This document shows positions 42,249 through 50,649 of a stretch of DNA of 64,000 nt, one piece after another. This stretch comes from Burkholderia humptydooensis (GTDB lineage: Bacteria > Pseudomonadota > Gammaproteobacteria > Burkholderiales > Burkholderiaceae). The notes under the pieces were generated by a model. That model was not told the origin of the DNA. It made no database searches and saw only the letters and a program-made list of their open reading frames with translations. The DNA is taken from NCBI RefSeq assembly GCF_001513745.1, contig NZ_CP013382.1, forward strand, positions 2,666,001 through 2,730,000. Reading direction: 5' to 3'. Position 1 is the stretch's first letter, and each line of letters starts with the position of its first letter. The translations under genes and the position numbers were made by a program.

Positions 42249-42992
42249 ATGGACGCAACGCATTCGAACGGCATCTATTCGCTCGACGGGCAGCGCGTGC
42301 TGATCATCGGCGGATCGAGCGGCGTCGGGCTCGCGCTCGCGCGCGAGGCGACGCGGCTGCGTGCGCAGGCGATCATCGTCGGGCGGGATCGCGCGCGGCT
42401 CGATCGCGCGGCGGCGATCGTCGGCGCGGACGTGATCGCCGAGGCAGCCGATGTACGCGAGCCGCGCGACGTTCGCAGGCTGGCCGGGCGCGTCGGGCGT
42501 ATCGATCATCTGTGCGTGAGCGTCGCGCACGACATCGCGCCGCATTCGATCGCGGACGATGTCGAGACGCTGAAACGGCACTGGGACAGCTTGTACTGGT
42601 CGTCGATCGTCGTCGTCAAGGAGACGCTCTCGCATCTCGCCGAGACGGGGTCGATCACGTTCGTCACGGGATCGTTGAGCCGCAAGCCGGTGGCGGGGAA
42701 ATCGCTGTTCACGTCGTCGCAGTGCGCGATCGAAGGGATCGCGCGAGCGCTTGCAGTCGAGCTTGCGCCGCGGCGCGTGAATACCGTGGTTCCAGGGCTG
42801 CTCGATACGCCGCTTTGGAACGCGCTCGATCCGGCGCGGCGGGCGGCGTTTTTTGCGGGGCATGCGGCGAAGCTGCCGGGGAGGCAGATCGGGCGGGCGG
42901 AGCATGTGGCCGGGGTGGTGATCGCTTGCATGGTGAATGCGTTCGTGACGGGGGCGGCGTTGATCGTCGATGGGGGGGAGCAGGTTGTTTAG
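42249..42992 (+). CDS. SDR-fold protein lacking the catalytic Tyr and Lys
   Basis: A 247-residue SDR-family protein. IIGGSSGVGLALARE is the cofactor loop and GSLSRKP gives the Ser region. The active site, usually Y-x-x-x-K, reads FTSSQCAIEGI, so the Tyr is Phe and the Lys is Gln. The rest of the fold, including VNTVVPGLLDTPLW and IVDGGEQ, is intact. It probably binds NAD(P) but may not use classical SDR chemistry. It is 18 bases downstream of the epimerase gene. Confidence 0.78.
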   Translation: MDATHSNGIYSLDGQRVLIIGGSSGVGLALAREATRLRAQAIIVGRDRARLDRAAAIVGADVIAEAADVREPRDVRRLAGRVGRIDHLCVSVAHDIAPHSIADDVETLKRHWDSLYWSSIVVVKETLSHLAETGSITFVTGSLSRKPVAGKSLFTSSQCAIEGIARALAVELAPRRVNTVVPGLLDTPLWNALDPARRAAFFAGHAAKLPGRQIGRAEHVAGVVIACMVNAFVTGAALIVDGGEQVV

Positions 42993-43308
42993 GCTTGTGT
43001 GGTGTGGCTTCGTGTTGCGTGATGGATGCTCGTTGCGCAGGGCATGCGATGGAGCGGACGCGTTGGTGCGACGAAAAGCGGCCCATCGCGCGTGAGGTGT
43101 CGTGCGCCCTATTTCGTCCGGTATGAATGTTTCGAGTGTGCGCGACAGTCGTCGGAATTCGAGGATGGTCGGGCACTGTCGAAAGTGCCGCCGGGCTGGT
43201 TGAGCGCGGCGCATGCGGGCAATTTGCGATTTCACTTGCGCTCGGCGTTTCCGTCTTGAACGGTGGTCGCATCGCATCGCCAATTGCAGCATTTCAGACT
43301 GGAACGTC

Positions 43309-43634
43309 GTCTAACAGCGCTTGAATTGCTCGGGGCGAAGGCGGAAAACACGGTGGTGTTCGAGGATTCGGCTTCGGGGGTGCGCTCGGCGAGTTCAGCG
43401 AGGATTTTTACGTTCGGGATGTTGACGGCGTTGAGTGAGGAGAGGTTGAGGGAGGTCGACGCATTGGGGATTATTCGCGATTTTTATGATGTTAAATTGC
43501 GGAATTTTCCAAATCCATATTGTCACGCGCTGGTCTCGTCGATCCATGCAGCCGAAAATAGCCAGAACACTCGACATCATTCCCTAGGAGACAGTCCATT
43601 ATGTAGATGGAGTGCTTGCGACTATCGGTTTTGA
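43309..43634 (+). pseudogene. HAD-family hydrolase C-terminal fragment
   Basis: The frame encodes LTALELLGAKAENTVVFEDSASGVRSASSARIFTFGM and then LSEERLREVDALGIIRDFYDVKL. This matches the third motif region (VFEDS-x-xG) and end of a HAD-IA phosphatase such as a beta-phosphoglucomutase-like protein. The N-terminal core with the nucleophile Asp is absent, so it is a 3' remnant. The frame then runs on to a stop at 43634 without family resemblance. Confidence 0.5.
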
Positions 43635-43830
43635 TGTTGCTCGTGTCCGCTCAATCACTTGCACTGCCATCTATAAGCAGACGAACGGCCTGTCAAACGC
43701 AACCGAGGTTGCAATCGAAGCCCCGAGCAATGAAAGAGAAAAAGGTCAGACAACACGCGAAGCGCGGGACGTAAGTGCTATCAACACTTGCGGCTTACTG
43801 CCCACAACCGGTTTATGTGGAGAATTGACT

Positions 43831-43998
43831 ATGGCTGACGCCAACCTTAAAGGGCACCCCGTCACGGAACACTTCGTGAAAATTCAGCAGTGCGGCGCTA
43901 TCCGCACAACTGGATCAGGTCCGCTCATCTGCTCACCGTTCCCCGCGTTAGCTGTGAATGAAACTCGCCGGGCGGTGGATTTAGTACGCGGGTTTTGA
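43831..43998 (+). CDS. Short phage-like protein, possibly Ash-family
   Basis: A 55-residue frame, MADANLKGHPVTEHFVKIQQ, then CSPFPALAVNETRRAVDLV to the stop. The ALAV-x-ETRRAV ending resembles short Ash-type phage proteins that I recall. GGAGAA lies about 10 bases before the ATG. The frame is also open further upstream to 43612. Low confidence; it may not be expressed. Confidence 0.3.
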   Translation: MADANLKGHPVTEHFVKIQQCGAIRTTGSGPLICSPFPALAVNETRRAVDLVRGF

Positions 43999-44108
43999 AG
44001 CCTAACAGCGAGTCAAGGTCGATGTTAGGCAGCGAAGGCTTGTTATTATAATGAAGCAAGCATAGGCAGCAGTGACACAATAAAGAGTCGCGGCTGTCAA
44101 ATGATAGA

Positions 44109-44735
44109 TCACTGATCCCAAAGTTGCTTGGCTACACCAAATTTATTTTCAGGAATCAGCTCAACACCTTTCCAAACATTTTTATCAAATTCCAATTTAA
44201 AATAAGCAGAACAGAATAGCACCCCAAGCAAGGCGAGATCATTCACCATGAATATCTCCGCATCTATTTCATCCGACAATACCAAATGTGATATAGTTTT
44301 TATATCCCCATTTCTCCTAAATTCCACATTAGATTCACTCAAATCAATTACATCAGATAACACACGACCATCCGAAATACGCAGAAAATAATAGTCAAGC
44401 TTTGATATCGGCTCTTCTTTTTTGTTAACCACATGCAGCACGGCACGGTCCCATCCTGCAGTTCCGTATTTATCCATCAGAGACAGCAATCGATTGCTTA
44501 TGATATAGCCGTTGAATGCACGCCTGAAATCAAAAGAGTACGAGCGGTCCTTTGTAATCAACCATAGTTCTTCTGGTAACGGTGCAAGCTCCCCCTTATC
44601 CACCCAGTGCCAAGCGTAATTCATCTCCACATCGGCACCGTTACTCATAAATTTATCGTGCACAAGACCATTAATAAACACAGGACATGAGGTATCCTTT
44701 ACCTCGTGAAAAAAGAAGTGCATTTCCCGCCTCAT
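44109..44735 (-). CDS. Putative immunity protein to the Rhs AHH toxin (Imm11-like)
   Basis: A 208-residue cytoplasmic protein directly following the Rhs gene; the Rhs stop and this ATG are adjacent with no spacer. It is far poorer in GC than the Rhs core and has many Lys, Asn, Ile and Phe codons, as expected of an imported module. The pattern YIISNRLLSLMDKYG, LDYYFLRISDGRVLSDVIDLSES and DLALLGVLFCSAYFK resembles DUF1629/Imm11-type immunity proteins, which I associate with AHH toxins. That assignment is from memory. It should bind and block the C-terminal nuclease of the Rhs protein. A second ATG four codons in is also usable. Confidence 0.72.
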   Translation of the reverse strand: MRREMHFFFHEVKDTSCPVFINGLVHDKFMSNGADVEMNYAWHWVDKGELAPLPEELWLITKDRSYSFDFRRAFNGYIISNRLLSLMDKYGTAGWDRAVLHVVNKKEEPISKLDYYFLRISDGRVLSDVIDLSESNVEFRRNGDIKTISHLVLSDEIDAEIFMVNDLALLGVLFCSAYFKLEFDKNVWKGVELIPENKFGVAKQLWDQ

Positions 44736-47700
44736 TTAAGTTAGCTTGCAAGTTCTTTTGGTTTTTATTTTCCCTCTGAAAATCTTCCTGCGCAAGCTGC
44801 GCTGCAAGGACTTCACATGCATCTTCGCATCAGCTTTCGTAATGGCATTACTGTGTAGCGCAGCCTCGATTTTTGCCACTTTACTTTCTACCATTGCGTT
44901 ATAGCTTGGATGGCTTCCACGGTGATAGATGCGCTCACCAGCTTTACTCCCAATGCCTGATGAGCTATCTGGCATCAGTATCCCATTATGGGCCAAATCA
45001 CGGCCGCCGCCCATGCCGATAGCGTTAAAGAAGGACGAATGGCGATTCCATACCGCCTGCGGGATCAAGTGATGAGCCTGCATCTTGTCACCAACTGTTC
45101 CACCCAATGCTCTATCTAAAGCACCGCTAGCAGGATCGCCAAAGGCCAAGCCTAAGGGATCGCTCCAAATTAGTGTGTTTGGGGCGAACTGATACGGATA
45201 CTCCCCCCCCTTCAATCCGATCGGGTCTTGGCTAATGAAGTAACCAGGACTTGGATCAAAGTACCGATAGCGGTTGTAATGCAGCCCACTTTCCTGATCG
45301 TGATACTGTCCCTGCAACCTGAGTGGCTGCACGATCCATCGCCCAGTGCATTCGACGTCACCCCTGGGGCGATAACGCGCCTCCCATACAGCCCTCCCAC
45401 TAGCATCATGCATCCGTACGGGCGCCCCGTTCGGATCATTCTGGTAAAAATACACCGTTCCTGCGTTCGGTACTAGTTGCCTCGATAGTCGCGCCGATAG
45501 CCTCCCCTCAGCCAGATCGCCTTGCACAATAGCGAGCGGCCGGAACGATTCCGGATAGTAAATCCACTCGCACACACGGCTAGCGACGGGTAGCATTCCT
45601 GTGTCAGTTCGGTCATGCTCCAGCGAAGTGAGTGACGACGACCGTATATCTCCGTCTATGTCCAGATCCGAGGCACCACTTCCCTCCCCTCCCGCTGCGT
45701 ACTCCCCAACAAGCGTATTGCCGTCCCAAAAGAACCGGCTCAGATGTGACAGTGGCTGCTGCGATGCCCCGCCTGATGCTCCCGCATACACGACTTTACG
45801 AATCCGCCGCTGGAACGGATCGTATTCATACCGCGCGCGGATGTGCGCTGGCTTCTCCCCTGAAGTGGCAAGATCCGGCCGCACCGCCACCGTCTCAACG
45901 AGCTGCCCGGCCGCATCCCAACGCAGCGTCAGGTCCTGTGCGGCGTCCTGCTTTCGAATAAGGTTGCCGACTCTGTCGTACGCGTAGTAGCAGCCTTCAT
46001 ATTCACCTTCACGCACCCAAGTGCCGGTCTTTGCCGCAGCGGCTGCATCCGCCGTGCGGCGCTCCCGAATGTACGTCTTCAGCAAATCGCCGGCAGGGTC
46101 GTACAAATAGCGACGCAATTGCCCAGCGGGGTCGAGGTGCGCGATCACCCGCCCCACCGGATCGTATTGAAAGCGCTCGATGCCGCCCCGAGAGTCGCGC
46201 TTTTCGACCAATTCGCCATTCGCGTCGTACGTATATTCGCTTGCGAAAAGCGCGCCGGTACCTGCCAGCAGTGTCCGCTGCGAGGCAAGCTGTCCGCCGG
46301 ATTCGTACGACAGTTCACGCCGCAACTCCGTGCCCAATTGCTCGATGCAAATCTGCCCAAGTGCATCTCGCTCAAGCACGACCGGCGCCGTGTCGTCGAT
46401 CCGAATCGACGTGGCAGCATCCAAAGCGTCGTATGTATAGCGGACGGCATGCTCGACAACCGCGCCCCCGGCAACAAGCCGGGTCCTGCGTTCAATCCGG
46501 TTGCCGGCTTCGTCGTAATCACTGGCGATCGTGAAATCGTCACCCTGTCGCTCCTCGATCACGCGGCCCGCTGCGTCGTAACCGAACTCGACGCGACAAG
46601 ACGGATTCTCCGCGAGCACCAAGTCCCCGTGCCGATCGTATGCAAAGCTGTCGATCTGAAGAGCATCGTCCTGCTCCGGATGAGGCACGCGCTTCTGAAC
46701 GATGCGCCCCAGCCAATCGTATCGGTATTCGACTGTCTGCCCCAGAGGATCAGTGCTACAAAGCAGTTCACCCGCCGCGCCATACCGATAGCGTCGAGCT
46801 TGCCCCCAGTAGTCCGTCTCCACGACGATCCGCCCCAGCGCATCGCGTTCGAGCGCATATAGCTCGCCGCGTTCGTTCACGACGCCGATCAGTTGTTCTT
46901 CCGTGTCGTAGCGGTATTCAACGGTGGTACCGTCGGGCGCGAGCCGTCTGTTGACCTCTCCGAGCGCCGAGTATTCCATCTGCGTCACGTGGCCCATAGG
47001 ATCGCAATAGCGAGACAGGTTTCCTTCAGCGTCGTACACACAGCGAATCTCACGCCCGCCCGGCTCGATTGCGCGCGTCAAATTGCCGTTGCGGTCATAC
47101 TCGTATTTGCTTTGTTGCCCGAGCGCATCGATTGCTTCGATGAGGTATCCGCGCGCATCGTACCGATACTGCGTGCGATGCCCCAACGCATCGATCCGCG
47201 CCGCGAGATTGCCGTCCCGGTGGTAATCGAATCGCATGCTCGCACCGCGCGGCCCTGTGTGTTCAACAAGCTGGCCGTACTCGTCATAGGTATAGCGAGA
47301 TATCGCCCCCGAGGGATCGATCTGCGCGAGCAGATTGCCGAACGTATCCCACTCGTAGCGCCACTGCCGGCCGCCGATCAACGTCATGCAGACCGGGCGG
47401 TGATAGGAATCAAATTCCGTCCTGATCGTGCTCCCATCCGGCAATGTCTGCACAACCAAACTGCCATACGCGTCATATTCCCAAGCCGTCGTCCGCCCCG
47501 CGGGATCGGTCTGCGCACTCGCACGCCCCTGCGCGTCATACCGGTACCCGGTCACGCCGCCTAGCGGATCGATTTCAGCAACAGGCATCCCGCGCTCGTT
47601 CATCTGCGTGATCGTCGTATGCCCGAGCGAATTGGTGACACGCGTCTCCATCCGCGCACGATCGTAGACGAAGCGGTAATCGAATAGCCCGTTATCACCC

Positions 47701-49346
47701 CACGCATGATCGACGCGCCACACGCCGTCGTCGTCCTGCTGATAGCTGTAGTAGAACGACACGCCCCGCGCGCTCGTGTGGCTCACCATCCGATGCCCGA
47801 CCGCATATTCGAAATGATGCGGATGCGCCATCGCGTCGATCGCCGCAGCCAGATTACGCTCGCGGTCATGCTCGTAGCTCACGAGCGGATGTGCGTTTCC
47901 GCCCGCATCGATCAACGTCAGCGACGTCAACAACCCGGCGTGCAGCCCCCTGCCCGTACCGCATTCGACCAGACGCTCCGTCTGCCCGTCGCGCTTCCAT
48001 TCGACGAGACGCACGAGCCCGCCATACATGTCGCGCTCGAACACCCACGCATTGCCGTTGAGATCGGCCATGCGATCGATCGGCAGCGTGAGTCGAGAAT
48101 CGTCGCCATCGAGCGCCGCGACTGAATCCCTCCAACGGGAAGGCAGCACGAATCCGTATTCGATCCCCTCGCGCGTGCGCAGCACCATCCGCCCATCGTC
48201 GCCATACAACGCGTGCCCATGCTGCCAGTCATAGGTGCGCGCCGGCCAGCCGTCATCCGCCGGCACCACGTTGAAAGCGGTCGCATGATCCGGAAAATGC
48301 GCGACTGCGCCGATCCCGTCTTCGTTGCGCATCAGCTCGAGCCGGATATCGGCCGGCGTCTGCCAGCCGAAGCCCACCGCGCCCGGATGGCGATCCTGAC
48401 TCGCGTAATAGCGATCCCACACGAGCGGCAAGCGGCCTGACACGGTGAAGTCGTTCTGCTGCACGACCACTTCGCCCGTCGTCACGTCGACCGGCTCCGC
48501 TTTCAGCACCGTGCATCTCAAAAATCCCGACTTCAGATGCAGCTTGTCCGCGAGGTTCTTCGCCCACTTCGATCCCTGAAACGCCTTGAACATCCCCTTG
48601 GCGGCCGCCGCCATGTTCATCACGGGCGGCCCGCCGACGAGCACCGGACGGCCGACAGGAATCGGCAGCATCACCGAACTCGGCATCGACTCATGCGTGC
48701 GCGTCGTATGCGCGCCGTTGTGCGGCGGCGGCTCGATCCCCTCGGCCCAGCAGCTCATCGCGGGCAGCGCCAGGAACGACATCGGATCGTTGTTCGCGAG
48801 CACGGTCCGGCTGCCCATGTACGATTCGGCGTCGTCGGACGGCAGCGGGTCGGGCGGCGCGAACGTTTCGCCCAGCGGGAAGTGCAGCCCCGGCACATGA
48901 AACGAATGCGTGCCCGCCGTCGCGCGCATCAGCCCGTTCACGAAGATCGGCCTGCCTGCGGCGGCCCCCATCCCGACGCCCGCGCCCACCGCGCCCGCCA
49001 CGTCGCCCTTGATCGACGACACTTCGCGATTGAGCTTCAGCGCCTTCGCGACCCACGGATCGCTCGTGGCCTGCTTCTTCTGGTCCTTGAGCGAATTGAG
49101 CGCATCGGTCAGTTTCTTGCGGTCGTCGGGATGGTCCTCCAGGTAATCCAGCACCGCGTCTTCGGCGATCGTCATCGCAATGCTGCCGATCACCCCCTTC
49201 GCGGCCGCAATGTATTCCCGCAGATCGAGCATGAAGCCGATATGCGGATGCGGCAGGAACACCGGAGGCAGCCCCGGCGTGACGATCACCGAATGCACGT
49301 CGATCCCGACGACGGGGTCCATGTGCTTGACGGCCGGCAGCGCCAC
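44736..49346 (-). CDS. Rhs polymorphic toxin with PAAR-like N-terminus and AHH nuclease tip
   Basis: A 1536-residue T6SS-delivered Rhs effector. Residues 1-270 form a PAAR-like N-terminus with hydrophobic stretches near 125-145 and FAPPDPLPSDDAESYMGSRTVLANNDPMSFLALPAMSC. Residues 275-1400 are the Rhs core with YD repeats, ending in the conserved HYNRYRYFDPSPGYFISQDPIGLKGG and WSDPLGL. The last 136 residues are the toxin: QAHHLIPQ (the A-H-H motif), HNGILMP and YHRGSHPSYNAMVESKV, matching the AHH family of predicted HNH/ENDO VII-like nucleases. The tip DNA is AT-rich compared with the core, showing tip exchange. The cognate immunity gene follows directly. It lies downstream of vgrG and a TPR gene on the same strand. 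Confidence 0.9.
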   Translation of the reverse strand: MALPAVKHMDPVVGIDVHSVIVTPGLPPVFLPHPHIGFMLDLREYIAAAKGVIGSIAMTIAEDAVLDYLEDHPDDRKKLTDALNSLKDQKKQATSDPWVAKALKLNREVSSIKGDVAGAVGAGVGMGAAAGRPIFVNGLMRATAGTHSFHVPGLHFPLGETFAPPDPLPSDDAESYMGSRTVLANNDPMSFLALPAMSCWAEGIEPPPHNGAHTTRTHESMPSSVMLPIPVGRPVLVGGPPVMNMAAAAKGMFKAFQGSKWAKNLADKLHLKSGFLRCTVLKAEPVDVTTGEVVVQQNDFTVSGRLPLVWDRYYASQDRHPGAVGFGWQTPADIRLELMRNEDGIGAVAHFPDHATAFNVVPADDGWPARTYDWQHGHALYGDDGRMVLRTREGIEYGFVLPSRWRDSVAALDGDDSRLTLPIDRMADLNGNAWVFERDMYGGLVRLVEWKRDGQTERLVECGTGRGLHAGLLTSLTLIDAGGNAHPLVSYEHDRERNLAAAIDAMAHPHHFEYAVGHRMVSHTSARGVSFYYSYQQDDDGVWRVDHAWGDNGLFDYRFVYDRARMETRVTNSLGHTTITQMNERGMPVAEIDPLGGVTGYRYDAQGRASAQTDPAGRTTAWEYDAYGSLVVQTLPDGSTIRTEFDSYHRPVCMTLIGGRQWRYEWDTFGNLLAQIDPSGAISRYTYDEYGQLVEHTGPRGASMRFDYHRDGNLAARIDALGHRTQYRYDARGYLIEAIDALGQQSKYEYDRNGNLTRAIEPGGREIRCVYDAEGNLSRYCDPMGHVTQMEYSALGEVNRRLAPDGTTVEYRYDTEEQLIGVVNERGELYALERDALGRIVVETDYWGQARRYRYGAAGELLCSTDPLGQTVEYRYDWLGRIVQKRVPHPEQDDALQIDSFAYDRHGDLVLAENPSCRVEFGYDAAGRVIEERQGDDFTIASDYDEAGNRIERRTRLVAGGAVVEHAVRYTYDALDAATSIRIDDTAPVVLERDALGQICIEQLGTELRRELSYESGGQLASQRTLLAGTGALFASEYTYDANGELVEKRDSRGGIERFQYDPVGRVIAHLDPAGQLRRYLYDPAGDLLKTYIRERRTADAAAAAKTGTWVREGEYEGCYYAYDRVGNLIRKQDAAQDLTLRWDAAGQLVETVAVRPDLATSGEKPAHIRARYEYDPFQRRIRKVVYAGASGGASQQPLSHLSRFFWDGNTLVGEYAAGGEGSGASDLDIDGDIRSSSLTSLEHDRTDTGMLPVASRVCEWIYYPESFRPLAIVQGDLAEGRLSARLSRQLVPNAGTVYFYQNDPNGAPVRMHDASGRAVWEARYRPRGDVECTGRWIVQPLRLQGQYHDQESGLHYNRYRYFDPSPGYFISQDPIGLKGGEYPYQFAPNTLIWSDPLGLAFGDPASGALDRALGGTVGDKMQAHHLIPQAVWNRHSSFFNAIGMGGGRDLAHNGILMPDSSSGIGSKAGERIYHRGSHPSYNAMVESKVAKIEAALHSNAITKADAKMHVKSLQRSLRRKIFRGKIKTKRTCKLT

Positions 49347-49368
49347 GATGTCCGCTCCCCGCTCGCGC

Positions 49369-50634
49369 TCAGCGTCCGCCGCGCAGCGCCGCGACCTTGT
49401 CGCTCAGTTCGCTGCGGCGCCGGTCGAATGCGCCGACCTGTTTGACCATCCACTCGACGACGAGCCTCAAGTTGCTGCTGACGCGCATCGATTCGTCGAT
49501 CAGCAGCCCCGCGTCGAGCGCGTTGAAGCCCGCCTCCAGCGCATGCTCGCGCTCTCCCGCCTTCTCCCAGCACACGGCGCTCATCCGCCACGCCTCGACG
49601 GTCATCAACGCGTCCCGCGCGGCGGCCATCGACGCCGCCGCGCGCTCGTAGCAGTAAGCCGCCGACGCGAACGCCTTGTGCGTCAGATGCACGCTCGCCT
49701 CGCCGAACAGCCCGTTCGCGACGAGCTTGTGCCCCGCCGGATGCCCTGCGCCAACCGCGCGCCCGCCGCTTTCAGTCGCCTGCCGATACGCATCGAGCGC
49801 GCGCTCGTGGTCGCGCCACTTCAGATACGCGGCGCCCGCGATCAGATGCACGACCACGCACTGATCGAACCACTGCTCGCGTTCGGCGATCTGCAACGCC
49901 GCCGCGCGCAATCGTTCGAGCCGCGCCGGATTGCCGTCGCCGATCGTCTCGCTCAGTTCGACGAACAAACGCCTGAACTCGCCGCTCGGCCCGCGCTCGC
50001 CGGATTCCGCGAGCAATTCGCGCGGCACGCTCGCCATCGCGTAGCATCCCTTTACGATGTGCACCGTGCTCGAATGTCGCTGTTGCAACGGCTTGAACGG
50101 CTCGGCATCGATGCGCGGCAACACGAATCGCACGCGCGCGCCGAGTCTCGGCGACGATTCGACGACGTCGAGCAGTTCGCCGAGCCAACGCGCGAGCGCC
50201 GCGTCGTCGCGAACCTGCGGGGGTTGCAATGCGAACACCATCGCCGGGAAGATGTCCGGATGGTGCTGCATCAAGCTGTCGGCCACGGTCAGGAAACGCA
50301 GGATCGGATGCCCGCCGTCGTCGCGCGGCGGCTGCCAATCCGCAAGCAGCCCTTGCGCGTTCGACGCATCGCGCCGGCTGTCGTAGAACCGGATGAGCTC
50401 GTCCGTCAGCGCCGGCGCGTAACGCGCGCCGTCGACGAAATCCGAACGCATCACGATCACCGCGCTCGATATCTCCTCCTGCGTCTGGAAATAGAGCTGC
50501 ACGAGCTGCGCGTCGGCTTCGTTCGTCTGCCAGATCATCAGCCTCGCGGCGCGATCCTTCGCAAAGCCCTGCCAATCCGTGTGCGCATCCATGAACCTGC
50601 GCTCCACGGGGTTCGTGGGTTGCCAGTTCTGCAT
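49369..50634 (-). CDS. TPR-like T6SS accessory protein (candidate effector adaptor)
   Basis: A 421-residue protein of unknown family. The N-terminal half begins MQNWQPTNPVERRFMDAHTDW and has LYFQTQEEISSAVIVMRSDFVDG. The C-terminal half has TPR-like helices: AAYLKWRDHERALDAYRQATESG, HLTHKAFASAAYCYERAAASM and AVCWEKAGEREHALEAGFNALDAG. It lies between vgrG and rhs with gaps of 15 and 22 bases. Adaptors or chaperones that load Rhs effectors on VgrG occupy that place, but this is not an EagR- or DUF4123-like sequence as far as I can see. Function is inferred from position. Confidence 0.65.
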   Translation of the reverse strand: MQNWQPTNPVERRFMDAHTDWQGFAKDRAARLMIWQTNEADAQLVQLYFQTQEEISSAVIVMRSDFVDGARYAPALTDELIRFYDSRRDASNAQGLLADWQPPRDDGGHPILRFLTVADSLMQHHPDIFPAMVFALQPPQVRDDAALARWLGELLDVVESSPRLGARVRFVLPRIDAEPFKPLQQRHSSTVHIVKGCYAMASVPRELLAESGERGPSGEFRRLFVELSETIGDGNPARLERLRAAALQIAEREQWFDQCVVVHLIAGAAYLKWRDHERALDAYRQATESGGRAVGAGHPAGHKLVANGLFGEASVHLTHKAFASAAYCYERAAASMAAARDALMTVEAWRMSAVCWEKAGEREHALEAGFNALDAGLLIDESMRVSSNLRLVVEWMVKQVGAFDRRRSELSDKVAALRGGR

Positions 50635-50649
50635 GATCCTCGCGCCCCG

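Larger units (their letters stand above)
42993..44108. other. Gene-poor low-GC stretch with remnants
   Basis: About 1.1 kb between the SDR gene and the immunity gene. GC falls in steps from Burkholderia-like to about 50% or less. It holds a HAD phosphatase fragment (43309-43634) and a short phage-like frame (43831-43998). No insertion sequence ends or direct repeats were found by eye. It looks like recombination debris next to the Rhs toxin tip. Confidence 0.45.
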
